Origin: Gremmenia infestans
Lineage: Eukaryota; Ascomycota; Leotiomycetes; Helotiales; Hamatocanthoscyphaceae
Length of the DNA stretch: 64,000 nucleotides
Direction: 5' to 3'
NCBI GenBank assembly: GCA_032629725.1
Contig: JAFEVB010000023.1
Span: 372,001 to 436,000, forward strand
The translations under genes and the position numbers were made by a program. Under the pieces are notes generated by a model. That model did not search any database. It saw only the letters and a list, made by a program, of their open reading frames with translations, and was not told the DNA's origin. Position 1 is the first letter of the stretch. Each line of letters starts with the position of its first letter. Positions 33,764-44,600 of the stretch are shown here, one piece after another.

Positions 33764-36700
33764 CTATGAAGTAAGTACTTCAAACATTTCAGGAGGTGAT
33801 TTCCTCGGAGTCGCCCTTGACGATTCATTGTCCTCCCTCCAAGGTTCGTTGCGTGACCGCTTTGCTCGTCGTTCCAAAACAATGGCACCACCTCGTTCTT
33901 GACTTCCGATCGCCCTTTCGATGATCTCTACAGTTAATTGCTTTACACGTTCCTTCTCTTTCGTCTCCTGCTTTCGCAAGAAGGCCACACGTGTGGTAGC
34001 ATACATAAGAGAGCTCAAGAAGCCACTGCTAATACGGTAACCTCTCGGCGACTCTGAAACTGCCTGTACTTCTTTGCGGGCCCCCTTCACGTACAGGTAG
34101 AACCGTTTGTCGGGTGCGATGCCGTTTGCTTCAAGCATATGCACCGCCCACCGGATTCCCACACCATCTTCAAGCTGAATGTACGTCTTGAGTAGGGTGG
34201 TAAGCGTTTCGAGCTCGATTGCCGAACTTGAGATCTTCAAGCGGCGGCACATGGATTTCCAGAACTCTATTGCCATGCTATATTCGCCACTTCTTTCTAG
34301 ATGACTCATTGTGTGATTCACAATTGCCTGCGAAATTTTGATCCCGTTCTCCTCTAAAGTAGAAATAGCTCCTTCGCCAAAATGTAAAATCTCGTCTGCG
34401 AGGGAATTGGACTGGTGATCTATTTGGTCCAGTTGGTGAATAAGCAGTGCTGAAACTGACAGGGACACATCTTTTCCGAATTGCTGCGCGTCTTTGATCA
34501 AGCAAATTGCCTCGCTGACATCGCTCTCGTGAAGTTCCAATGACGCTCGTATAGCCAGAAGAACATGTCTCGAACTCAGCAAGACACGCTTTTCGATAGC
34601 AAGCCCATAGATCTTGAGTGTCGCAGCGGGCTCTCCTCTTGCAAATGAGGAAGCCATAGCTCGAATAACCCCTGGCCCGTCCCACAGCTGCTTAGATCTG
34701 CCAAATTCCTTCAGCAACTTCAATCTTCTCCCAGCTTCAATCTCATTAGGACAATTTGACAATGCAATACGGCTAAGTAGTTCCAGGGTGTCCTTGTCTG
34801 AAGTGTTTCGAGAATCGGCCACCTTACGAATCTTGCAATAGAGCACGTGAACTTCCTGGAACGAAAAGTTCCACGATTGATGACAATTGTGAAGGATTGT
34901 ATTGACAGAAACTGCATCAATTGGGCAGCCAACTGAGTTCGCATACTCTATCCAACCAACTAAAGCATCAACCTCTTTTGCCCTCGCATAAACCTTGATC
35001 ATGAAGTTCAAAATGTAGTCTGTTAAATGCAATTGATGATTGTCGATAAAATCTTGAACAAAGTCTTCAATTTCATTGACGGGATGAGATTTCGCGAAGA
35101 GCTTCAAAACAGGAACGAAGGAGCTTTCATATTCACCCTGATTCTGAGGGGTGACGAGAACAGCCATGTTTTGTAGATCTTCAATAGCGCCTGCCCAATC
35201 GTTGCGCATAGCTTTAGCAAGTGTGAAATGCCCGTAGATACGGATATCAGCTTGAGCAGGTGTATATCTCTGTCGGTAATCGGCATAATATGATTGAGCC
35301 TCATTTTCTTTGCCCGCCTCGATGCAGTACTGGATAATAACACCGTAAGCGGCTTGGGGATGGTTTGCAGAATGAACAAGTGGCTCCAGTCGTTTGAACA
35401 ACTCTTCGATCTTAGCAAAATCTCGAGTAGATCTCCATTGATGTCCTAGGACCTTGAGTATAGGGGTAGTCGAGCTTGCGAATCCACCTTCGTTCGCCAT
35501 TCGATTAACAATAAAGAGAACCTCTTCGGCCTGTTCCATTTTGCCAGTTTTGAGGACAGAATTGATAACCTGATCGCTAATATTGTAGAGCTGCACTTGA
35601 TCTGGAGATGTTTGACTATAGAAAGCCTTGAAGTAGCGAAACATCCTCTTGTGACGCCCCATAGCGCTGGTTGCTGTGATGAGCGAATCGACACCAATCG
35701 GGCGAAGACCTTGACGTCCGAGTTGGGCACGGAAATACACCTTGTGTGTTAGATCATGCAAGCCGGCTAGACATGTCTCACGACAAAGTCTCTCGCCAAT
35801 TGAGTAATATAGTTTGGGATTTGCTGGAATACCGGGCTTCTCCTTGAACTCCATAAGATATATTGACGAAGCTTTTCTGAGCCTGGATTCAGGAAGGAGA
35901 TACAAGGACGAGGCCTTTCTGAGCTTGTATTTTGGGAGAGGTAAAGTTTTGGCCGCGTCCGTTCTCGATATCAAATTCGAAATGACTTTAAGAGGCTCAA
36001 ATCGTTGGAACGTTGCCTCGTCTATAGGGGGACGCGTAAGGACGATATCAAGGATCCTCTCAGCGTGAGAAAACTTTGAATGCTTCCTACAGAGCTCCGA
36101 GAGATTGGCGGCAGAATCAATCAGAAATGGTATGATTCCTTCATTACCAATAGGCACCCCTTCCTCAAAAGCATCGAAGAATCTTAAGGCTGCAGCCTCA
36201 ACATTATCTGGGTCTTCGGGATCTTGCAAAAGTCTAGAGATATCACTGGCAAGCCTGTGTTGGCGATTGTGGACCAGCTTTTGTGGCACATGTGCCTGTG
36301 GAGAGGCTACTGTTAGATCGAGTTTTTCGGATGAATCTGGGGATAGATCCTCTTCCTTTGACTTTGAGACCCCCTTCCATTCATTGTACGGCCAGAGTTG
36401 AGAGGGGCGACCAACAGTTGACGTCGAAGGAAAAGGTACCGGTTCGGATTTTAGATCTTGGGTTTGTGGTAGCTCAGAGGCAGGCAGGGTTACAGTCGCG
36501 CGTAGTTTCTCTTCCTCCTCTTGCAAAGCCAAATTCGTCTCTTTGATTAACTTCTTCAACTTCGGATCCCCAGCAAGCCATATGGCATCATCTATAACAC
36601 GATCATCCAACGTATCAAACAGCGCTCTCCCATCACTATAATATTTCCTCGATTCTTTGATCTTCTGGGCATTGTCGTGTATTTCTCGAGCAGAACGGAT

Positions 36701-36823
36701 TCGACGTCGTCGGTCTTCAGTTATCATGCCAGCACCGAAGGCAACGGTGCAGGATGTTCCCAGGGCGAGGGTGCGGAGGGCTCGTAGGGCGCCTTTGGAG
36801 GGCACGGGCAGAGCTGATCGCAT
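33764..36823 (-). CDS. Large PPR-like mitochondrial protein
   Basis: A single exon of 1019 codons. The N-terminus (M-R-S-A-L-P-V-P-S-K-G-A-L-R-A-L-R-T-L-A) is basic and lacks acids, as a mitochondrial presequence does. From about residue 320 on, the protein consists of degenerate helical-hairpin repeats of about 35 residues with the pentatricopeptide rhythm (for example V-I-N-S-V-L-K-T-G-K-M-E-Q-A-E-E-V and F-M-I-K-V-Y-A-R-A-K-E-V-D-A-L-V). PPR proteins bind specific organelle RNAs and act in their stability, splicing or translation. Which mitochondrial transcript it serves cannot be told. A 14-residue tandem duplication (R-K-A-S-S-L-Y-L-L-P-E-S-R-L and the next copy) lies near residue 310. 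Intron-free and compositionally like its neighbours. Confidence 0.82.
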   Translation of the reverse strand: MRSALPVPSKGALRALRTLALGTSCTVAFGAGMITEDRRRRIRSAREIHDNAQKIKESRKYYSDGRALFDTLDDRVIDDAIWLAGDPKLKKLIKETNLALQEEEEKLRATVTLPASELPQTQDLKSEPVPFPSTSTVGRPSQLWPYNEWKGVSKSKEEDLSPDSSEKLDLTVASPQAHVPQKLVHNRQHRLASDISRLLQDPEDPDNVEAAALRFFDAFEEGVPIGNEGIIPFLIDSAANLSELCRKHSKFSHAERILDIVLTRPPIDEATFQRFEPLKVISNLISRTDAAKTLPLPKYKLRKASSLYLLPESRLRKASSIYLMEFKEKPGIPANPKLYYSIGERLCRETCLAGLHDLTHKVYFRAQLGRQGLRPIGVDSLITATSAMGRHKRMFRYFKAFYSQTSPDQVQLYNISDQVINSVLKTGKMEQAEEVLFIVNRMANEGGFASSTTPILKVLGHQWRSTRDFAKIEELFKRLEPLVHSANHPQAAYGVIIQYCIEAGKENEAQSYYADYRQRYTPAQADIRIYGHFTLAKAMRNDWAGAIEDLQNMAVLVTPQNQGEYESSFVPVLKLFAKSHPVNEIEDFVQDFIDNHQLHLTDYILNFMIKVYARAKEVDALVGWIEYANSVGCPIDAVSVNTILHNCHQSWNFSFQEVHVLYCKIRKVADSRNTSDKDTLELLSRIALSNCPNEIEAGRRLKLLKEFGRSKQLWDGPGVIRAMASSFARGEPAATLKIYGLAIEKRVLLSSRHVLLAIRASLELHESDVSEAICLIKDAQQFGKDVSLSVSALLIHQLDQIDHQSNSLADEILHFGEGAISTLEENGIKISQAIVNHTMSHLERSGEYSMAIEFWKSMCRRLKISSSAIELETLTTLLKTYIQLEDGVGIRWAVHMLEANGIAPDKRFYLYVKGARKEVQAVSESPRGYRISSGFLSSLMYATTRVAFLRKQETKEKERVKQLTVEIIERAIGSQERGGAIVLERRAKRSRNEPWREDNESSRATPRKSPPEMFEVLTS
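35865..35936 (-). repeat. 42-base tandem duplication inside the PPR-like gene
   Basis: The words gacgaagcttttctgagcc and gacgaggcctttctgagct start at 35865 and 35907, exactly 42 bases apart, encoding two imperfect 14-residue units containing L-R-K-A-S-S-[LI]-Y-L. Confidence 0.8.
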
Positions 36824-37283
36824 GCTGAGGGAGCTTTAGCCATTTCAACAATGTTGGGGCATTGAAAGGATATGATGGTGCCCTCGTGGCAGGGCCAATT
36901 GGCGGAGGTGTGGTGTGGATGTTCTGAATTGAAATGCAAATGAATTCTCGTTCTCGAAATGGAACCACTATCACTGCAGTTGTGGCAGGTTTCGGTCACC
37001 CGAAGTGGAGTGATCCAAGCCTCATTTTACAGCTCCTTTGTCTGCTGGTATTGTATTTTGTGACACATGAAGCCTCTTCAATATGGTTTCTATTATACGG
37101 TTTGATGATGCAAGCTACTTCCGAATCAAATACATAATAAGCTGATAAAATTGTTTTACAAAGTGAATTTCTATTGTCTATCCCGACATGCCGTGCATAG
37201 TGTTCAAACGCCCATGAAAATGCTCCCAATATACATACATTTACATTGCAGTCCCTATTATGCATGCTCACCGATTTGAAGAA
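36824..37283. other. Spacer between PPR-like gene and mitochondrial carrier gene
   Basis: A gap of 460 bases upstream of the PPR-like start and downstream of the carrier stop. No gene or motif recognised. Confidence 0.5.
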
Positions 37284-38620
37284 TCATAAAGCAGACTCCT
37301 GATTCTCAGAAGCTGTATAAACATCCAATTTCTTCAAAATCGTTTGGTACAAGAACAGCATACATCCACTCTGAACGCTCGTCCACACGAATCTCGGTCC
37401 TACGCCTCTGAAACCTCCAGCTATACCCTCGGTCTTGTAGATAAGTTTTAACCCGGTGAATACTGAGGACGTATCAAGATTAATGCATCCAGGGCGCGGA
37501 GTATGCGTTGAAGGGGACGAAGTAGAGATCGATCGAATCTGTTGTCTCAGTGAAGAATTTGCTCCCGGTTTCCCCTCGGCCAATGCAGAAGGTTGAGCAG
37601 GCGTCTGCTTAGCAGAGGGCTCCGTAGACGGATTGACCTGAGTCTGAATCCTCGTCTTCACCACATCAAGCGGGCAGGTGATAACTCCAGCAAGTCCACC
37701 AGCCGCAGCCCCAGTGAAAAGTTCCAGCGGTAGTCCAATATCCCTGCTCTGTTTCCATTTCCTGGCCCAAGTTTGGGCTTGCTCGTAGAATGTAAACTGC
37801 AATGCGGAGAAGGGGAGGTCGCGGAAGATTGTCGCTTTGTAACCGTAGAAGAGAGCGGAGAAGCCTTCTTGGCGGACTATCGTTCGGGCAGCGTGGGCTG
37901 TGCCCTTGTAGTTATATCCGGATTTGAAGTATGGATTTTTGTACCGGCCTTGGAGTTGGAGACGGGTTTTCAGGACTTCGGATGGGACGTATACGAAAGA
38001 AGCTGCAAAGTCTGCAACGAATCCTGATTCTAAGTTAGAAATGTTTTGCTACTTTTCCTTATGTGACATACCACTTGTAAGATAGGCAATCTGCGGGGTG
38101 ATGCCGTAATCTATCATGTGTCTTTTGCTGTACTCGTATGTACCAAAGAATATGATGGTCCCAGGGAATGATCCGAGTAAAGCTGGAAGCCATCCTCCAT
38201 ACAGCCCTCTCCGTAAGCCTTCTTGCCGGAAGATTGTAGAGTACGAAGATGCCATGGTTGTATACTTCGGGGGAAAACTCGGATCGGCCTGTTGACGAGT
38301 CTTGACCGTATCTAGAGAGTGCATCAAGAGGTCCCCAGTAGTCCCACCGATCCCTCCAGCAATCATAGACTATAGGCGTCAGTATCAGACCTTCAACTCT
38401 AAGGAGTTTATCTCACATGAAGGTAAGGCGGTCGTGCCTCCTCCTCGACCGCTTTCTGTGCATTTGTTTCCGACATGACGCTGTCTGTTCCCATTCTAAT
38501 ATCCGCGAGACCTTGTTTCCCTGCCGGGCCTCCATCATCAACCAGGTCGAACTCGTTGGTGCTCTGTTGAAGGCTTGTTGATGAAGAGAACAGATTGGCA
38601 ACGCGAGAGGCCAGGGACAT
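37284..38620 (-). CDS. MME1: Mitochondrial carrier, Mme1 (YMR166C)-like
   Basis: Exons 38620-38417, 38369-38072 and 38023-37284 give 413 residues. Three carrier repeats are seen, each with the P-x-[DE]-x-x-[KR] signature or a variant: S-L-D-T-V-K-T-R in repeat 1, V-P-S-E-V-L-K-T-R in repeat 2 and C-P-L-D-V-V-K-T-R in repeat 3. The opening motif G-G-I-G-G-T-T-G-D-L-L-M-H-S-L-D-T-V-K-T-R matches the yeast YMR166C/Mme1 branch, reported as an inner-membrane magnesium exporter. Repeat 1 has Ser in place of the signature proline, as in that branch. A 68-residue hydrophilic N-terminal extension and an insert of about 65 residues rich in Ser/Pro within repeat 3 are peculiar to filamentous fungi. Subfamily is likely; the transported ion is inference. 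Confidence 0.82.
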
Positions 38621-39141
38621 GGCCCTACCTCAATTCCCGGATGAGTCGCCTTTGGGGCTTCCCCACAGGAGCTTTTGGGGGTATTAAAAGGCTCGGTGGT
38701 GGAAAATGCGCCGATTGTTGAATGTGTAGGAAGGTCTAAAGGTCCGACTGATAATATTTCTAGCCCGAGCTCGGTTATGTAAGGCACAAGGCTGAAGTAT
38801 TTCAAAAAAGAAAACAAACATGAGTTGAAGAAATGTCTTGCGTTGCAGTAAAAAGAGGATTGGTATAGTCAAAGGGCAACTAGTCGTCTACTATTTTCCG
38901 TTTTCTTTTTCGGGTTCACTTTGTAAAGGGATCGTGGAGGGGAAATTTTAACTTCTCCATGCTGTACTATGTATGTACAAACAGTATTCTCTCACCCCAA
39001 CCCCATCATCTGTATAGGATTTTTCGAAACCCTTGACGTAGACCTGCTATTAGAATCGTCATCATATTTAGAGTCACGGGTTTTCTTTACCATGAACCTC
39101 GTTATCAAGGTGTTTCTCAGCCATATTTTCCCCTGCCTCGC
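38621..39141. other. Spacer between carrier gene start and IMP2 stop
   Basis: A gap of 521 bases holding the carrier promoter and the IMP2 3' region. A short minus-strand frame at 38684-38872 overlaps the presumed leader and is unlikely to be a gene. Confidence 0.5.
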
Positions 39142-39805
39142 TCAATCCTCCCCCTTTCCCTTCACAACCTTTGTCCTCCCCTTAAACTCCCACCACCGTA
39201 TCCTTCCAGCACTATTCCAAGGCCATAAGACATGAGTAATCTTCCCCTGCACCAAACTCGTCGAAATCGGCCCATAGTAATTGCTATCCAACGTCTTCGT
39301 CCCATCTTTATTGTCCCCCTCGACCCAGATATGATTGCGCGGGATATCAACAGTAGGCATAGGGTACGGAGCTCTTGTAACGACTTTATCTCCAGGTAAA
39401 GCTATGATGCGTTTTACGGCGAGGACTTCGGGATGTGCTGGACTCCTAGGGTTCGTTAGTATACAGAATCGAAAGGATTGGGGTCTAGGTGATGTACCAG
39501 AAGGATACGAGCATTCCCCTCTTGAGATTCTCTGTGGGTTTCCATTTGTTGACCCAACATGCATCTTTAGATTGGCTTTCATTGTAATTGGTATTGAGGT
39601 ACGGGTACATGGAAGGCCCAGTGACGAAAGTCACCATGCCGACATTTTCATTGAAGAAGACTACTGCTGGAATCCAGGTTGCGATGATGAAAAGCTTGCG
39701 GCTGGTGTCCCAGAAGAATCGGCCTGATGGCGTATTTCGGAATACATTTACATTTCTAGATACAGTTGTGTTTCGTAATGCAGAGAATATCCGATTGCTG
39801 AACAT
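39142..39805 (-). CDS. IMP2: Mitochondrial inner membrane protease subunit 2
   Basis: Exons 39805-39498 and 39445-39142 (52-base intron ending in a tactaac branch and CTAG) give 203 residues. It is a signal-peptidase-type Ser/Lys protease: Ser65 in V-T-G-P-S-M-Y-P and Lys114 in A-V-K-R-I-I-A-L-P-G-D form the catalytic dyad, with one membrane helix before the serine (I-I-A-T-W-I-P-A-V-V-F-F). The box near the end (N-H-I-W-V-E-G-D-N) is the conserved S26 domain E motif. Imp2 forms a heterodimer with Imp1 and removes inner-membrane sorting signals in the intermembrane space. The start was taken at the first ATG, 9 bases inside the longest open frame. Confidence 0.93.
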
Positions 39806-40090
39806 GGTGGCCAAAGGCCTATCGTTTTGAAGAAGTAAAGGTTGAAAGTCGCCTAGATTTCTTACAGTATTTCGCAGCCTTGTCAGACCATACAGTACTG
39901 CTAGCCTCGCCGCATTGAGGGCCTTAATATGACTTCAGATCTTGTTATCATTAAAAGCATTATTGACAAGTCCATTAGATAGCATTGATTTTATCCATCT
40001 ATGGACAGCGACACTTATATGAGCTCTAAAGCCCTGTGCGCCCGTAATGCAAATCTTCCAGAATGCTTTTTAATTATCCCCAAAATGCTC

Positions 40091-41183
40091 TTACATCGTC
40101 TCTACAGCATTCTCATCAGATGCAGACTCGCTCTCATCACCACTCACTTCCGCGTTCTCCCTCTCGCGCTTCTCCATCAATGCTTGCAACTCAGCATCGT
40201 CGTTCTCGGTGACAGCCTTTGGCTCCATCTTCACAATGCAAGAACCTCCTGCCGCCTCGATGTTTTTCCGAATGTCAATAATGGATGCTTCTAATGTCGC
40301 AATTCCAACCGCCTTCTCCAGACATGTGCTTGTAAGGACGTATAATGGAGGGGAGACGAGCTTGACTTTGACCTGGTTGTCCGGGGTATTTCTAGATTCA
40401 GCTGTTCGAAGTGCGGTCTTGACGGCATCGATTCCTTCGTAACCAAAGCAGGTAACTTCAACGTCTGCGCGAACCTTTGTAGGTTGAGGTGTGAGACGCT
40501 TTCCGATATAGGACTTGAGTTCTTCGGCGACTACATCGTTTGGAAATGAGACCTCTAGCCAGACATCGGGGTTGCTATCCAAATTAGCAAATGCATAGGA
40601 ATCCTGAACATTCAATTCTTACGTTATTGAGAGCTTGAAAGCATCTACAGCATGTCCATATTTCTTGTTCAGAGGCCACCCGATCGTCTCGTACAGGTCC
40701 TCGATAGGATGCTTGGTCTTTTCGGAAACATGTCGCATAATCGAATGTACCATCTTGCCCTTGTTGTAACGTTCCTCGCACTTGACAATATCTTCTGGTG
40801 ACACTCTACGCTTCGAAAGATCAATATAACCTGAATGCCCATCCTGTCAGCGTCCAATACCCCGCAGCAATTCGTGGGCCAGCCTTACCCTTCTCCTTGT
40901 CAACCCTCAGAACCACCACAACTTCATTTCGTCCAACTCGAATGAGCTTTTGGATACTACGAATACGACGTCTCGACAGTTCAGAGAGTAGAATCATGCC
41001 ATCGATGTTATCGTATTCGAGCAATTTAACGTACGCTCCCATTTCGGCAATCTTCAATATTGGTTAGTTTATGTCGCCTTCCTCTGATAGCCCGCACATC
41101 CATACCTGCTTGACATTCACCATCACGAAGCTATCAATTTCAGGAAACTTCTCCTCATAGAAGCGGCAGTTCGTCAAAGACAT
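40091..41183 (-). CDS. SUI2: Translation initiation factor eIF2 alpha subunit
   Basis: Exons 41183-41106, 41051-40889, 40830-40623 and 40574-40091 give 310 residues. The N-terminal S1-type OB fold carries the regulatory phosphosite S-E-L-S-R-R-R-I-R-S: the serine is residue 52 counting Met1, i.e. the classical Ser51 target of Gcn2-type kinases. The third junction was decided by homology: joining A-F-K-L-S-I-T to N-P-D-V-W-L-E-V uses a 48-base intron whose first bases include a stop codon. The helical domain and the C-terminal alpha/beta domain (Y-V-L-T-S-T-C-L-E-K) follow, ending in an acidic tail. It is part of the eIF2-GTP-Met-tRNA ternary complex. Divergent from NTE1. Confidence 0.96.
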
Positions 41184-41629
41184 ATTTGCGGTTGATGCGC
41201 TGCGGGGCGCGTGTTGGCTTTAGTGACGATTTACTTGCGCTTCCTCGCTGGTTTTTGTGTTATCGACTGCGGAGTGTGCAAGTTCGAGTTCATGCGTAAA
41301 TTCGAGGAAGTTCTTTTCGAGGAGATCGTGTATGGTCGTTGTGTGTTGCTTCACGTTTAAAAGAGTCAGAACAGAATTTTGGAGGGCTGTGGTGGGATGC
41401 TTAGCGTGAATTCAGATCCTTGTCATTCAATGTGGCCCGAGCTTCGAGGTTTTCTAGGTGAGGTCAATTCCAGGTCAGTATTAGTTCCGTCCGTCTTCTG
41501 ACCGTCAACTGCAAAAGAAACATATGACATTCGAGCAACGAAACCCCTGGGTACATTTTTGACAAATGATTTCAACATCTGGGAAGAGCTGAACTGCCTA
41601 TAGGCAGTCAGTTCTACTGTTCCTCAACT
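41184..41629. promoter_or_regulatory. Divergent promoter region, SUI2 / NTE1
   Basis: A gap of 446 bases between the two start codons. No upstream gene or specific regulatory site recognised. Confidence 0.55.
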
Positions 41630-44600
41630 ATGTCTACCTCCAGTCCGGTTTCCTCCGCCCTTGAGAGCTTCACAAGCTTGGCCAGCAACATGAGCTCTGC
41701 TTCAACCGCACCATTGGCTTCTGCCACAGCAGTATTCGCAGAGCAAGCGAACCCCGACAGAAGTTGGCTTGTGTCATTGGGCAGAATGATCTTCTACCTG
41801 ATCACCATCATTCCAGGAATTCTGTATTGGGTGATTACTTTTACTACTCTCACCATTCCCACGTTGCTGTTTACTCTCTTCTCAACGAGTCTAACGGTTA
41901 CAATGAATGCAACTACTCTGTACGTTTGTATCATGTGTTATGTTCCACAAATAACTACTAATAGGCACCCATAGAATGCTCATCATGATCGCCTTCGTTT
42001 CGACAGCCAGTTGGTTCGTACGGTATAGATTCCTCAATATGTACGCTCGACTGCCACCAGAGCCGCAGAGAAAGGAACCTCAAATAGACCTATATCCGGA
42101 TACTCAGGAGGATGGCTCAAAGTCTGGATTTTCGAATTACCTGGACGAGTTCCTCAGCGCAATAAAAGTATTTGGATATTTAGAGAGGCCTGTATTCCAC
42201 GAGCTTACTCGGAGCATGCAAACCAGGAAGCTCATAGCTGGCGAGACTTTGAATCTGGAAGAAGAGAAAGGATTCTGCTTGGTTGTGGACGGATTGGTGG
42301 AGATCTTTGTGAAGTCTGCACGAGAAAGTCGCGATACTGATTCCGAACCCTCTGGATTTAATGAAGACGACTCGTCGGACAGCGATGATGACCAAAGGAC
42401 GGGAAATGCGCACCAACGATATCAATTGCTGACTGAAGTGAAAAATGGGGCCCCGATGTCATCTTTATTCTCCATCTTGTCTTTATTTACAGAGGACGTG
42501 AAATTGAGACATACCGAAGACGATGATTTGGACTCGAGCGTCTCAAGTAGTGGGTACGGGAATACACGCTTTCCTTCCAGTGCTGGATTCGATCAGAGTC
42601 ATCATGATACCCCTCCATCTCTTCCAACAAGTCCCATATATGGGGCCCCAAGTCAAAATGGCGATGCGAAAATACGGGGACGACGTTCTTCGACTATGGC
42701 AAGCTCTACAGCTGGTGGTACACTACCCACTATACCCCCACTATCTCTTGATCCCAACGTGGGCTCGCACAAGCAACGACCAAAAACCAGAAGAACACAG
42801 ACATCTGCTCATCCCGATGTGGTTGCAAGAGCAACAGTTGACACTACTATTGCCATTATACCCGCCAGTGCTTTCCGCCGCCTTACCAGGGTATATCCAA
42901 AAGCCACAGCGCATATAGTTCAAGTCATCTTAACCAGGCTACAGAGAGTGACTCTTGCAACTGGACACTCATATCTTGGATTGACAAGTGAAGTTTTACG
43001 AACTGAAAAACACATGAACAAGTATACCACCTACGAGTTGCCAAATTTCCTACGAGGAGATGCTCTGAAGCGATTGAAGGAGAAGTTCACACGCGAGAGA
43101 GAAAGAATTGGACCGGAGGAAGGTAGTAAAGGAATAGCATTACACAATCCGGGTGCAGGTCGAAGACGACGGTCTCATAACAACCTTCGAAAAGAAGCAA
43201 CTGTGCAATCTCACTCTTCCAAGGGGGCTCATTCTGTTTCCGGCACTAGGTTTGAGCCATCGAGCTCCCGAGATATTGGAGTGAGCCCAAGTCCCGGGGA
43301 TCTGCTTACCAATATACAAATGTCCCGGTCTGGTGGTCGGAGGAGCAATTCAGGTCTTGGTCAAGGAGCATTGGGTAATGGTAGAACTCCTGAAGTGTGG
43401 CAACACGATGTTCACAGCCCCCTTGCACAGAAAATGTTTAATCCATTTACCAATACCATGAGACCTCGAGTGACTTTACACCGGCAAGAGTCGGTCGACG
43501 AGGATAGCATGTTTCGTGGGTCTATTCTTGAATGCATCTTCAAGGCAATTGGTCTTACCAACACCAAAAATGCTTTGAGGATGTCGGATTCTGTTGAAGC
43601 TTCCCCTAGGCTCGTTTCTTACGACCAGAGAAAGCAGAAGGCGGTTTTTAGCAACAACGCTTTTGGAATCATCGACCCTTACGAAGCCTCCGCAGACGGT
43701 GATGCGGAATCCATGACATCCGGCGGGATCAGTGCGGGCGGCTTTCCTAGCACCCGAGGCTTAGCACAAGAGTTGCAAGAGGAAGTTGAGATTGTATTCT
43801 TTCCTCAAGGATCCGTTCTCGTTGAACAAGGCGAGCGCAATCCGGGGCTGTACTACGTGATTGACGGCTTTCTGGATGTCAGTGTTCCTGTCGACGACAA
43901 ATCAGATGCAACGGTTCTTGGCCAATCCCATCGTCAAAGTCTTGCCAAATTTGGGGGAGAAGAGACATTGGCCCCTTTGTCCCGTACAAAGACCGGATCA
44001 TCTCAAGCCTCTGCCTCAGGTTCTGGAGTTGGTACTGATGGGAAGAAACGCAAGTTGGCCGGGAGAAAGTCATTGGCTTTGATCAAGCCCGGTGGTATTG
44101 CTGGCTACATTGGCACGATATCGGCTTACCGGTCATTCACTGATGTCATCGCAAAGACGGATGTCTACGTGGGATTCCTACCACGACAGGCGCTAGAGAG
44201 AGTTGTAGAAAAGTACCCAGTTGTGCTACTCACGATGGCAAAGCGCTTGACTAGTCTTTTGCCGCGACTCATTCTTCACATCGACTTCGCACTAGAATGG
44301 GTTCAGGTCAGTGCTGGCCAAGTCATATATCATCAGGGAGATGATAGTGATGCTATCTACATCGTCTTGAATGGTCGCTTGCGCCTAGTGCTCAACAATG
44401 ACAAAGCTGAAATGAAGGTCGTGGGTGAATATGGGCAAGGTGAAAGTGTGGGTGAGCTTGAAGTCATGACGGAGTCTACACGACCAGCTACGCTCCACGC
44501 AATTCGTGACACTGAGCTTGCCAAGTTTCCGAAGACTCTATTTAACAGTCTTGCCCAGGAACATCCCGGAATTACGATCAAGATTTCAAAAATCATTGCG

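Noticed and set aside
40575..40622. Apparent premature stop in eIF2 alpha after K-L-S-I-T
   Set aside because: The stop lies within a 48-base intron (GTAAGA...GATAG); removing it restores the conserved N-P-D-V-W sequence.
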